Assembly: GCF_000364165.2 (NCBI RefSeq)
Contig: NZ_CP097810.1
Location: 2,668,130 to 2,732,129, forward strand
Reading direction: 5' to 3'
Length of the DNA stretch: 64,000 nucleotides
Source of the DNA: Clostridium sp. MD294
GTDB lineage: Bacteria > Bacillota > Clostridia > Lachnospirales > Anaerotignaceae
A program made the position numbers and the translations under genes. Each line of letters starts with the position of its first letter. Position 1 is the stretch's first letter. Shown here piece by piece: positions 47,599 to 57,116 of this stretch. The notes beneath the pieces were generated by a model, which searched no databases, was not told the DNA's origin, and was given only the letters and a program-made list of their open reading frames with translations.

Positions 47599-49159
47599 GG
47601 TCTGTGTCCTCCTGCAAATCTGCCCCGTCAATCTCGTAGAGGTCAAAGGGTTCTTCCGGCTTGATAGCTGCCGGGCGGCGTTTTAGATACTTCTCAATGT
47701 CAAATACATTTTTCTTGTCAAAATCGGAAAGGAATTTATATCTTGGGTGCTTGGTAATGTCGAACTTGTCACTGAAAAAGGGGCGTGCGCCCCTTACCTG
47801 CAAGATACATTTGCCGCCGTCCATGACGGAAAGCTCGTCTTGTGTCATAAGCTCCTTGCCTAATTTCTGATAATTCAGCCCGTAGGTCTTTTCCTTTCCT
47901 CTGTTCTCGGAAGTGTTGTATAAATCTATGGTTTCTTTCCCTAAAAGCTCCGACATTTCTTTGAGCGTGGTTTTCTCCTTGCCGCCTAAGAAAAGAGTCG
48001 TGTCGCAATTCCCTACAATCGTGTCGGCGTTGTCCTTGTAAATGGCTTTTAACTGGCTCTGCGCCTGCAAGATAAGGCAGGCGGATATTTCCCGGCTTCG
48101 TATGGTGGCAATCAGTTTTTCCAGTTTGGGTATCTGCCCGATATTCGCCACTTCATCAAACAGGCAGCGGACGTGTACGGGAAGCCTGCCGCCGTACACA
48201 TCATCTGCCTTGTCGCACAAGAGGTTGAAAAGCTGCGTATACATCATGGCGACAATGAAATTGAATGTGTCGTCCGTGTCGGAGATAATGACAAAGAGGG
48301 CGGTTTTCCTGTCCCTCAACGTGTCAAGCTCCAAATCGTCCGTTTCCATAAGCTCCCGCAGCTCCTTAATGTCAAAGGGAGAAAGCCTTGCGCCGCAGCT
48401 AATTAAAATCGACTTCGCCGTTTTGCCCGCAGCTAATTTATATTTGCGGTACTGCTTCACGGCAAAGTGTTCTAGGTCTTTTTCTTCCAATCGGTCAAAC
48501 ATCAAATCCACGGGGTTCTTAAAGTCCTCGTCGTCCTCCCTTGCTTCGCTTGCGTTTATCATGTCAAGCAGGGTCGTAAAATTCTTTTCTTCCTCCGGGA
48601 CTTCGTAGTAGATGTAGCCGATTAGTGCGGTGTAATAGAGCTTTTCCGCTTTCGTCCAGAAGTCCTCGGACGACTTTTCGCCCTCGCCTTTGGTGTTTAC
48701 CATGATTGTGTTGACAAGTTTTAATATATCTTTCTCGCTGTGCAGGCAGGCAAAAGGGTTGTAGTGCATGGACTTCTTGAAATTGATAGTGTTCAGCACT
48801 TTTATCTTATAGCCGCCCTTGTCTAAGAGCTTCCCACACTCTAATAATATTGTACCTTTGGAGTCTGTCACGCAGTACGAACTGTGCATTTGCATTGAGT
48901 TAGGCTTGACAAAAAAGCGGGTCTTGCCGCTGCCCGAACCGCCTATCACAAGCACGTTTTTATTCCTCGCATACTTGGGGCTTTTGGAGCGGCTGTTCAT
49001 GGTAAGCCGTTCCGTCTGCGTCAGCAGGACGTTGTTGTAAAAGTCCGGGTCAATGTAGGGTTCAATATCTTTTGCGTTGCCCCACCTTGCAGAACCGTAC
49101 TCAACGCCTTTGCGGTACTTCTTGGCGTTTTTGCCTTTTAGGTAGACGGCAAGCCGCAT
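47585..49159 (-). CDS. VirD4-like coupling protein, N-terminally truncated
   Basis: 524 residues. Links the relaxosome to the secretion channel. Walker A VIGGSGSGKTRFFVKPN (71-87) and Walker B RCLFDEVANIGQIPKLE are intact. Family members (CD1115 type) carry about 100 more N-terminal residues with membrane helices ending ...RLAVYxKGKNAKKYRxGVEY. Here the native frame begins QITGAVIMRLAVYLKG straight after a stop codon, so the membrane anchor is deleted and fused next to the DUF5348 gene. Probably non-functional for transfer. Confidence 0.87.
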   Translation of the reverse strand: MRLAVYLKGKNAKKYRKGVEYGSARWGNAKDIEPYIDPDFYNNVLLTQTERLTMNSRSKSPKYARNKNVLVIGGSGSGKTRFFVKPNSMQMHSSYCVTDSKGTILLECGKLLDKGGYKIKVLNTINFKKSMHYNPFACLHSEKDILKLVNTIMVNTKGEGEKSSEDFWTKAEKLYYTALIGYIYYEVPEEEKNFTTLLDMINASEAREDDEDFKNPVDLMFDRLEEKDLEHFAVKQYRKYKLAAGKTAKSILISCGARLSPFDIKELRELMETDDLELDTLRDRKTALFVIISDTDDTFNFIVAMMYTQLFNLLCDKADDVYGGRLPVHVRCLFDEVANIGQIPKLEKLIATIRSREISACLILQAQSQLKAIYKDNADTIVGNCDTTLFLGGKEKTTLKEMSELLGKETIDLYNTSENRGKEKTYGLNYQKLGKELMTQDELSVMDGGKCILQVRGARPFFSDKFDITKHPRYKFLSDFDKKNVFDIEKYLKRRPAAIKPEEPFDLYEIDGADLQEDTDHEKT

Positions 49160-49173
49160 AATAACTGCCCCGG

Positions 49174-49395
49174 TTATCTGTTATGCACACGCAAGCCGTC
49201 CAGTACGTCCGTCTTGAAACCGATAAGATACCATTCCTGCCCGGTACTCATTTCAATGCGTGTCGGCTTCCATTTGCCGCCTGCGAATACGTCAAAACAT
49301 TCGCCGCAATGCAAGCCGCCGTAGTAATCATTCAGCCCAAAGCGGATATTATAACGTCCGCTTTCTTTGTCAAAAATCAAAGCTCCCTGTTTCAT
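49174..49395 (-). CDS. DUF5348-family protein
   Basis: 73 residues: GALIFDKESGRYNIRFGLND, YYGGLHCGECFDVFAGGKWK and MSTGQEWYLIGF. A small beta-rich protein usual in Tn1549-like elements, between the initiator and coupling-protein genes. The start overlaps the upstream gene by 4 nt. Confidence 0.8.
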   Translation of the reverse strand: MKQGALIFDKESGRYNIRFGLNDYYGGLHCGECFDVFAGGKWKPTRIEMSTGQEWYLIGFKTDVLDGLRVHNR

Positions 49396-50282
49396 AAGGT
49401 GTCGTCCTCCCTGTCCTGTGATAAGAATACGCCGCTTGCCATATCGTGAGCGACAAGGGCGGTGTAATAGCTGTCAATGGTGTTTGGTGCGTTGAAAAGA
49501 ACCGCAAGCAGATACTTCTTGATGTTACGTATCTTGGTGGTGTTCTGGTGCATACAGTTAATCACAAATTGGATATGGCTGCTGTTCAGCTTCATAAACT
49601 TAGACTTCACAAGCTCGGCGGGGTAATCGTCCCCGGCAATGCGTATTACCTTGCGGCGGGTGCAGACGGTTTCAAGCATGAGGGAAACAATCTCGTCAAG
49701 CATACCCCGGTCAATGTTCTTGTCCTGTACCAGATAGGCGTATTCGATATTGTCCTTTATGACTTCCTCATAAGCCCGTACTGCGTCCATGTTGGTGTAC
49801 CCGTTTCCTTTCCGTTCCTGCGGCTGTGCCGCTTCCTGTCTGGAAAGGGTGGAAAGGATAGGAATGGAATGGTTATTTAATAAATCCGTATTTGATAATT
49901 CTTTACTTGATAGTTCTTTATTTAATTGCGTTGGATTTTCCTGCATAGGGTTTTCCAATGTTGGATTTTCCAATATAGGCTTTGGCAGCACTGGAAATTC
50001 ATGTATCACATAATCAGCCGCCCCCAACTGTCCTTTTTCGTTCCGTACTCTGGTACGGGTCACATATCCTGCCCGTTCCAGTTCCCGTATTGCTTCCCGG
50101 ATAGCGTCTATGCCCTCCCGGTTGATTTTGGAAAGCTCCTTTAAGGTGTAGTCCCATTCTTCGGGCAGGGATAGCATTTGTGAAAGCAGTCCCTTTGATT
50201 TTAGGGAAAGGTCAGTATTGCGCAGGTGGTGGTTTGACATAACGGTGTAGTCCCTGTTTTTTTCCACTCGGAATACTGCCAT
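49392..50282 (-). CDS. Replication initiator-like HTH protein (DUF6017 type)
   Basis: 296 residues. MAVFRVEKNRDYTVMSNHHL then RNTDLSLKSKGLLSQMLSLP and EGIDAIREAIRELERAGYVT is the RepA_N-like winged helix. A linker of degenerate PxLENP repeats (KPILENPTLENPMQENPTQL) follows, then the C-terminal DUF6017-like domain (DNIEYAYLVQDKNIDRGMLD, IRNIKKYLLAVLFNAPNTID). Element-maintenance function. Confidence 0.85.
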   Translation of the reverse strand: MAVFRVEKNRDYTVMSNHHLRNTDLSLKSKGLLSQMLSLPEEWDYTLKELSKINREGIDAIREAIRELERAGYVTRTRVRNEKGQLGAADYVIHEFPVLPKPILENPTLENPMQENPTQLNKELSSKELSNTDLLNNHSIPILSTLSRQEAAQPQERKGNGYTNMDAVRAYEEVIKDNIEYAYLVQDKNIDRGMLDEIVSLMLETVCTRRKVIRIAGDDYPAELVKSKFMKLNSSHIQFVINCMHQNTTKIRNIKKYLLAVLFNAPNTIDSYYTALVAHDMASGVFLSQDREDDTL

Positions 50283-50473
50283 GTTATCAGCCCCTTTCGT
50301 CTGTAATTGGGATAAAAAAAGACGCTCATTTCTGAACGTCTGATTTTGCAGGAATGGTTGTCCTGCATGGGTTTTTATTCAATTTTCAGTTTTAAGCGTA
50401 CATTACCTTTTTGTCTGCTGTTCCTAAACCTTGATTTTATCGGGTTTCTTGCAAGTTACGTTATCTAACCTCA
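50283..50473. other. Conjugative-element edge: leader hairpins and junction
   Basis: No gene. GACG-...-CGTC (50321-50340) and TGCAGGA-ATGGTTG-TCCTGCA (50348-50368) hairpins lie upstream of the initiator. AAACCTTGATTTTA (50426-50439) repeats the sequence at 42511-42524. Composition changes back to AT-rich near 50470. Confidence 0.55.
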
Positions 50474-51894
50474 TCTTTTGAAAGACCAGCGTTTCAAGAA
50501 ATGCTGCATGACATAGAAATAGGCAAAATACAATGTGTTATTGTAAAAGACCTTTCCCGTTTGGGAAGAAATTACATTGATACTGGTTATTACATACAAA
50601 GTTATTTTCCAGCTTATAAAGTACGTTTTATTGCTTTAAATGAAAATTTTGATACGGAAAAAGAAGACAGTAGCAATATATTGCTTCCTGTGTTGAATAT
50701 GATAAATGAGTCTTACGCACTAGATACTAGTAAAAAAATAAGAGAACAAACTGTAAGAGATATGAGAGCAGGCAAATTTATAGGAGATAAAGCACCTTAT
50801 GGTTATAAAAATCTCCTAATGATTGTCACAAACTAATTGTTGATGAAGAAGCAGCAAATGTTGTAAAACAAATTTTTCAGTGGGTATTGGAAGGAATTTC
50901 TTATGATAAAATAGCTGTTTTATTAAATGAAGCAAATATTTTAACACCTGGTTTTTATGGCAAAGAGAAAGGGTTAATTTCAAGTAAAAAGTTAATTGGA
51001 CAAGGTTATTGGAATACATTTACAATTGCTAAAATTGTAAGAAGTGAAATTTATACAGGCAATATGGTACAAGGAAAATCTATTACCATTCAACACAAAA
51101 AAATAAAAACAGATAAAAAAGATTGGATTGTTGTAAAAAATACCCATGAAGCGATTATATCAAAAGAAACATTTGAAAAAGTACAACAATATCGTGCTGA
51201 AATAGCCAAAAAAAGTAAATCTCAAAATAAAGTACCTTATACAGAAAATATTTTAAAAGGGAAAATATTTTGTAAATGTTGTGGAAAAAATTTGAATCGT
51301 CATAGAGTAATAAGAAAAAAAGAGGGTGAAAAATATTATTTTTTCTGCCTTACAAACTGGCGTATTAAAAAAGGAAATTGTGAAGGAGTTCGTATCAATG
51401 AGCAAAAACTGTTTCAAGATATACTTTCTCTATTTTACGAAAAAAGAAATTTATTTTTAGAAAAGAAACATTTTTTACAACAGCAAATACAATCTATGCA
51501 AAAAAATATAGCATTGTGGAAACAACAGCAATCTGCATTAGAAATACAGAGGAATGAAAAAAGATTGTATTTACAAACTTTATATGAAAGCCTTATCCAT
51601 AAAGTGATTACACAATCAGAATACAAAGAATTAAGAGAGAATTACCAGAATGAAATAGAAAATTTATTATCTGAAATCACTTGTTTAGAAGAAATACATC
51701 AATATAACAACCAAAAAATAGAACATATTTTGAAATTAAAAGAAGTCTTTCAATCAGAACAAATTTCAGAAATCACAAAACTGTTTGCAGATAAATTCAT
51801 TAAAAGAGTGGAAGTTTCTCCAAATGGTGCTGTAGATGTCATATTTTATTTTGATGAATTATTAAATGAAATAGAGGTGAATGACATTGAGTGA
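50474..51894 (+). pseudogene. Large serine recombinase A, 5'-truncated and frameshifted
   Basis: Site-specific recombinase (TnpX/resolvase type). The catalytic start with its Ser nucleophile is missing: the frame begins SFERPAFQEMLHDIEIGKIQ then CVIVKDLSRLGRNYIDTGYY. It breaks at A5 (50807-50811), where one more A would give APYGYKKSPNDCHKLIVDEE. The recombinase domain and zinc ribbon follow (GKIFCKCCGKNLNRHRV), and a coiled coil at the C-terminus. Truncation coincides with the conjugative-element junction. Confidence 0.88.
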
Positions 51895-53402
51895 TTATAC
51901 AATTGCCCTTTACATTCGCCTTTCTGTAAATGATAAAAGAGTAGAGAGTAATAGCATTGAAAATCAAAGACTATTACTGACAAAATATGCAGAAAATATG
52001 GAAATACAAAATATAAAAGTATTGGAATTTGTAGATAATGGTTATAGTGGTACAAATTTTGAAAGACCTGCAATGCAAGAACTTTTGGAACTTGTTAGAG
52101 CATATCAAATAAATTGTATTATCGTAAAAGATTTCTCAAGATTTGGTAGAAATCTCATTCAAACAGGATATTTTTTAGAGCAAGTTTTTCCACTATATCA
52201 TATTAGATTTATTTCTGTTACTGAAAATTATGATAGTGACAAAACCAAAAACAATACTGGAGGCATACCAGTTACCATACAATTTTTAAAAAATGAATAT
52301 TACAGCAGAGATTTATCACAAAAATCAAAAAGTGCAAAGTATTCTAAAATGGAGAAAGGAGAATATATTCAAAAAAATTGCTGTTATGGTTACAAAAAAG
52401 AAAATAATACATTAAAAATTGATGAACCAGCAGCAAATACAGTTAGATTAATATTTCAACTTGCATTACAAGCTTATAACTGTACACAAATCGTAAAAGA
52501 ATTGTACAATAAAAAAATAATTGCACCAGAAAAATATAAAGGATATAAAAGAAAATATAAAACATCAAATTTATATCATCCTTGTATTTGGAACATTACA
52601 ACAGTTCATAGAATATTTTCTGACAAACAATATATTGGAATGTATATTATGAGAAAATCCGTGATAAAAGAATGTGGTGAAAAAAGTATCAAAAGAGAAG
52701 AAAAAGATTGGATAAAAATTCCCAATCATCATGAAGCAATTATTGAGAAAGAAACTTTTGAACAAGTACAAGAGAAATTACTTCATTTCAAAATAGAAAA
52801 TAAAAAAGAAAGAAAACACATTTTTAAAGGAAAAATTTTTTGTGGTTACTGTCATCATGCTATGAATAAACAAGTTAACAAAAATCCTATATTTTTTATG
52901 TAGGCACTCTGAAGTAGATACTTCTTTTCCCTGTTATCGTTTAACAATAGCAGAAAAAGAAATAGAAGAAATTGTGTTTCAAATGATTTTAAAACAAATT
53001 GAAATTATAAAAGATACAAAGCAAATAAATAATATTGATATACAAACAAACCAAAAATTAGAACTACAAAATCAAATACAGCTCTATCACAAGAAAAAGG
53101 AAATACTTTATGAGCAATATGTAAAAGGAAAGTTGACAGAAGAACAGTTTACTAAATTAAATTTAGAACTTACAAAAGAACTGGAACCTATACAAAATAA
53201 ACTGGAAGAAATAGATTTTCAATTAAAACATTCTAAAAATAAAAATACTTTGCAAAATCAAGTAAAAGGCATAATCAAAGATACACCACTCCTTTTAAAT
53301 AAAGAGCTAGTAGACTTCTTTATTGATAAAATCTATATTTTTAAAGAAAATCAGATAAAGGTCAAATGGAAAATAGAAGATTTTTTGCAAAAAAGACAAT
53401 AA
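51887..53402 (+). pseudogene. Large serine recombinase B, frameshifted
   Basis: Starts at TTG 51887, 7 nt after AGAGGTGA (an ATG at 51881 is too close). Catalytic domain intact: IALYIRLSVNDKRVESNSIE with the Ser nucleophile after YIRLS, then DNGYSGTNFERPAMQEL, SRFGRN. Then recombinase domain and zinc ribbon (GKIFCGYCHHAMNKQ). A T6 run at 52892-52897 shifts the frame: with T5 it reads PIFLCRHSEVDTSFPCYRLT and on to KVKWKIEDFLQKRQ at 53402. The start overlaps recombinase A, so they were a two-recombinase operon. Confidence 0.88.
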
Positions 53403-53431
53403 AATTTTTGCCTTGCTATTGATTTTTTGTT

Positions 53432-54323
53432 GACGAATATCATGTATTCTGATACGTTTTACACCTGCTGCTTTCGCTCCTCTATCCATTTCATGATGTA
53501 AATACGACTTTGTAACCGGAAACAGTCTTTCATTGTCTTTTACTTCATATAGCATACTAATGTATTCTTGTACCTCATCACAAAGAAACCGAGGCATTTT
53601 AATTGTTCGATTACTTTTTACAGTTTTTGGACTGGTTACCAAATCTCTGCCTTTTAATCACTGATAAGACTTATTAATTGTCAATGTCTTTTTTTCAAAA
53701 TCAAAATCTGCTGGTGTTAATGCAAGCAGTTTTCCCACTCGAATACCGCACCAATAAAGCAATTCAAAAGCATAAAATGAAAGTGGTTTATCCATAATTG
53801 CGTCAGAAAATTTAACATATTCCTCTTTTGTCCAAAACAACATTTCTTTGTGTTCTTCACTCCCTATCGTTCCTGCCCTCTGTGCTGGATTGTATGGTAA
53901 GTGATAAAAGCGTACAGCATGATTGAATATCGCACTTAACTGACTATGTATCGTTTTTAAATAAGTTGGAGAATATTTTTCTTCTGCCATCAATTTGTTT
54001 TGCCAGGCTATCACGTCTTTCGCTTCAATCTCTGCAATTTTTCTATCACCAAAATAAGGTAATATTTTTGTACGAATGATATGACTTTTAGATTCCCAAG
54101 TATTTTCTTTGAGTCGTTTTTTCTTATCTTGCTCGTAAATTTCAAAAAAACTTGCAAAAGTCATATCTAACTTTGTTTGTTGTTTCAGCATAATTTCTCT
54201 TTTTCACGCTTGAGCCTCTTTTTTCGTTGCAAAACCTCGTTTTTATGTCTGCTTTTTCTCTCCTTTCCAGTTAGTATAGTGATAAAGCACTCTCCACTTG
54301 TTACCATCTTTGTATACAGCCAT
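53432..54323 (-). pseudogene. int: Tyrosine integrase, three nonsense codons and truncated C-terminus
   Basis: Reads MAVYKDGNKWRVLYHYTNWK, then stop codons replace an expected Gln (TAA) and Trp (TGA) before KREIMLKQQTKLDMTFASFF. The core-binding domain (KENTWESKSHIIRTKILPYF) and first catalytic Arg (YWCGIRVGKLLAL) follow, then a third stop at 53658-53660 (TGA for an expected Arg), then LKGRDLVTSPKTVKSNRTIK and RIRIHDIR, where the protein is cut before the second His/Arg and the Tyr. All three stops are transitions. Dead gene of a Tn916-like element. Confidence 0.9.
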
Positions 54324-54353
54324 ATTGTCAACTCCTTTTGTTTTTACATTTGA

Positions 54354-54518
54354 CTACTGTTCTATGTAACAAACTTTTTTATAAAAATAGTTTGCGTTTA
54401 CCCTGCCCGAAAATGTCAAATAACCAAGTTTGCTTAGTTCCTCATTCAGTTGCTTTACAATTTTATAAGCATAAGATTTTGATACTTTCAATTCTTTTGC
54501 CACTTCATCGACTGTCAT
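54354..54518 (-). CDS. xis: Excisionase-like HTH protein
   Basis: 54 residues: MTVDEVAKELKVSKSYAYKI then VKQLNEELSKLGYLTFSGRV and NANYFYKKVCY. Matches the small excisionase that precedes the integrase in Clostridia conjugative elements, 30 bp upstream of it. Family members usually have a few more N-terminal residues, and the DNA upstream of ATG 54518 belongs to another broken gene, so the 5' end may be lost. Confidence 0.72.
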   Translation of the reverse strand: MTVDEVAKELKVSKSYAYKIVKQLNEELSKLGYLTFSGRVNANYFYKKVCYIEQ

Positions 54519-54520
54519 AA

Positions 54521-54652
54521 AGTTTCGAGCAGTATGACCAATGGAGATACAACTACCCTAAATTTGACACCTCCCAACGTTGGGCAAAAGTTCCATCGCA
54601 GACAATCAATAATATTTTTACAACAGAATTGGATAATAAAAGTAATGAGTAA
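54521..54652 (+). pseudogene. 3' fragment of an unidentified mobile-element gene
   Basis: Open frame with no start: SFEQYDQWRYNYPKFDTSQR then WAKVPSQTINNIFTTELDNK and SNE-stop. Reads like a conserved protein C-terminus and is followed by a strong terminator. I do not recognise the family. It abuts the excisionase start, marking a deletion junction. Confidence 0.55.
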
Positions 54653-54661
54653 GAAAATAAA

Positions 54662-54707
54662 AAAACCTTACTGACTTCCAATTCTTTTTGAAAATCAGTA
54701 AGGTTTT
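54662..54707 (+). terminator. Terminator after 3' fragment
   Basis: 13-bp stem AAAACCTTACTGA/TCAGTAAGGTTTT with a 20-nt loop. Confidence 0.85.
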
Positions 54708-54825
54708 ATGAATTTGAAATAATTATTCTGTGGGTAATTTCAGAAAATGTTGCCATTTCGTTGCCAATCACTAAACAAAATTGCTTGCAATCCGCTTAAA
54801 CACTAGCTTTCTTCTCATTAACTTA

Positions 54826-54840
54826 TCATTCCCACTCAAC
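54826..54840 (-). other. guaA-like attachment core
   Basis: On - reads GTTGAGTGGGAATGA, which decodes as V-E-W-E-stop like the end of GMP synthase, a common integration site of conjugative elements. The DNA upstream on - is not guaA coding, so this would be the element-borne or far att copy. Confidence 0.45.
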
Positions 54841-55111
54841 AGACCTTTTTAGATTTGTAGTGTTTCATATAGTATTTATTATTTATATTATATCAAAATT
54901 CACTTTATTTGTCCATATATTTCTGCTTTAAAAATTTTTTAATATCAAAATAATATCAGTGCTTAGTTTTATTATTCAAATTTTTGAATAATAATTCACT
55001 GCTATTCAAATTAAATTATTGTTAATTTTATCATATTTGCTATTAAAAATATAAAGTATACTAATATTAAATAAAATACTATCAGTATACTTTATAGTAA
55101 CATAATGATAT
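54841..55111. other. AT-rich gene-free region
   Basis: No gene. An inverted repeat TAAAGTATACT/AGTATACTTTA (55052-55062 and 55084-55094) could end transcription of the flavodoxin cluster. Confidence 0.55.
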
Positions 55112-56399
55112 TTAATTATTTACAGTTTTCACTTTATTTTCTTGTAACCATTTTACTATTTTTTCTTTATTATAAGAAGAATAAGTAACATCTAAACTTT
55201 GCTTTATATTACTATTTGTAGCAAATTTTGCAACAGCACTGATTGTTTGCCCAAAACGCCTACCACTAATGTGTCAAAAAAGTCCTAACAGGTGCTGGTA
55301 TAGATGCCCACCAATTACAATAACCTAGCAAAATAGTATCATATTCATTGATATTTAAGCCTACATCTTCAACATATAATTTTAATTCTGGAATTGTGTT
55401 TTGTCTTTGTTCTGTCAATGCTTCTGCATATAGTCCTTGTGAATTATGAGTAGCAGAATAGGGTATAACTCTTTCAATACGGAAAATATCCGCTCCTGCT
55501 ACTTTTTGTATTATTTTTGCAAATCCATCTGTATTACCTGTTTGAGAGAAATACACAATCAAAGTTTTTGCAGGAGAAACACTTGATATTGTATTATCTA
55601 TGCTTACAACAGTTCCAGAAACATTTTCTACATTTCGAACTAAACGAATACCTATATTATACAAAGGAACATTTGCAGGAAAGGCACTACGATATGCAGA
55701 GCGGATATGTTTTGGAAAATCATTCCAGCCTCCTCCTTTCACAACTTTATAATTACCAGAAGCAACACCAGTAGGATTTGATGAAACACTTGTATTATAA
55801 TTGCTATACCAATCCCATACCCATTCTGCAACATTTCCGTGCATATTATAAAGTCCATAAGCATTTGCTACATAGTTATTAACATCAACAGTATGTTCTA
55901 AATAACCATTTATCCAGCTTCCACTTGCATTATTGTTATAGCCATAGGCATTATAACAATTTGCACTTTTATCCCATGTCACTGTATTACCAGAAACAGT
56001 ATAACATAGTGTTAATCCTTCCTTTTCACTTAATATATTACAATATTATATCGCATCATACCATGTCACATTTTCAACAGACAGAGTATCTCCTTTGCTT
56101 TCACTTGGATTATTTTCCATGACATCTTTATATTCTTTTTGTGACAATTCTGTTTTTGACATATAAAAACTATTTACCATAACTTTGTGCTGTATTTCAT
56201 CTGACTCTCTTTCAGACTCATTTGTGGGGCTTCCCATTTGAAATGTTCCATCATTTATTAATATAAAATTATCATTTATTTGTTTTGCAGTACTTGTGTT
56301 TGTTTTGACTTCTGTTTTTGTATTTGTTGCAGTACAAGCTGTTAAACTAAAACTTAACATTGTAATAACAGATACTATAAATGATAGTGCTTTTTTCAT
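55112..56399 (-). pseudogene. Lipoprotein with FGE/SUMF1 domain fused to flavodoxin, broken
   Basis: Signal peptide with lipobox (MLSFSLTACTATN), then a formylglycine-generating-enzyme-like domain (FILINDGTFQMGSPTNESER ... YGLYNMHGNVAEWVWDWYSN ... GIRLVRNVEN), then flavodoxin (TLIVYFSQTGNTDGFAKIIQ; YDTILLGYCNWWASIPAPVR). Two lesions: TAA at 56046-56048 in VTWYDAI-stop-YCNILSE (in frame, expected Glu), and a small deletion near 55270 after TFLTH, with the rest (GGRRFGQTISAVAKFATNSN to 55112) in another frame. The deletion removes the flavodoxin GKT-PFCTHG segment. Confidence 0.85.
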
Positions 56400-56441
56400 T
56401 ATTATAAAACATCTCCTATATTTATATTGCTTTTTATCATT

Positions 56442-57095
56442 TTAATTAATATTTAATTCTTCAATCCAATATGCTATAGTATCTTTTGAACTTTCTCCGC
56501 TAAAACGTTGTCCAGAAAGCCAGTTAGCATTATTTGTTAAAGCTTGTAAATTTGTTGCACTAGAGCCTATACCACTACTACCAGAAGTACAAAAAGGTAT
56601 AATTGTTTTACTTGAAAAATCATAACTTTCCACAAATGTACTAATAATTCGTGGAGCTTCTCCCCACCATATCGGATAACCTAGAAACACAACATCATAC
56701 TGTTCCATATTTTCTACAGAGCCAGTTATAACAGGACGTGCTTGTGCGTCATTCATTTCAACAGTAGAACGGCTATTGCTATTACTATAATTCAAGTCTT
56801 CTTCTGTATATTGTTCTTTTGGTACTATTTCATAAATGTCTGAGGAAAGTTCTTCCGCAATATATTCTGCAATGCCTTCTGTTGTATGAGTAGCAGAAAA
56901 ATAAGCAACAAGAATTTTTAAATCTTCTGTTTTTTTAGTATCAATACTTTTATTTTCTTCAGTATTGTTTATTGCTGTACTTTGTTCGCTTGTTTTTGTG
57001 ACAGTATCACTTTCTGGTATAGCTGTATTTTTAGTACAAGCTGCAAGAGATACAAGCATTAAGATAGTAAATAAAATAACTGTAAATTTTCTCAC
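56442..57095 (-). CDS. Flavodoxin-domain lipoprotein
   Basis: 217 residues. Signal peptide with lipobox LVSLAAC (Cys20), a Ser/Thr linker, then a flavodoxin-like FMN fold: ILVAYFSATHTTEGIAEYIA (phosphate loop), EQYDVVFLGYPIWWGEAPRI (W-W flavin loop), KTIIPFCTSGSSGIGSSATN. Membrane-anchored on the outer face, so it probably carries electrons for extracellular redox steps. Related genes lie on both sides. Confidence 0.87.
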   Translation of the reverse strand: MRKFTVILFTILMLVSLAACTKNTAIPESDTVTKTSEQSTAINNTEENKSIDTKKTEDLKILVAYFSATHTTEGIAEYIAEELSSDIYEIVPKEQYTEEDLNYSNSNSRSTVEMNDAQARPVITGSVENMEQYDVVFLGYPIWWGEAPRIISTFVESYDFSSKTIIPFCTSGSSGIGSSATNLQALTNNANWLSGQRFSGESSKDTIAYWIEELNIN

Positions 57096-57116
57096 TCTAT
57101 ATTTCCTCCTATATCA

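Noticed and set aside
50348-50368. Hairpin considered as the oriT of the conjugative element
   Set aside because: It is adjacent to the initiator gene with no relaxase nearby and no nick-site pattern I can recognise.
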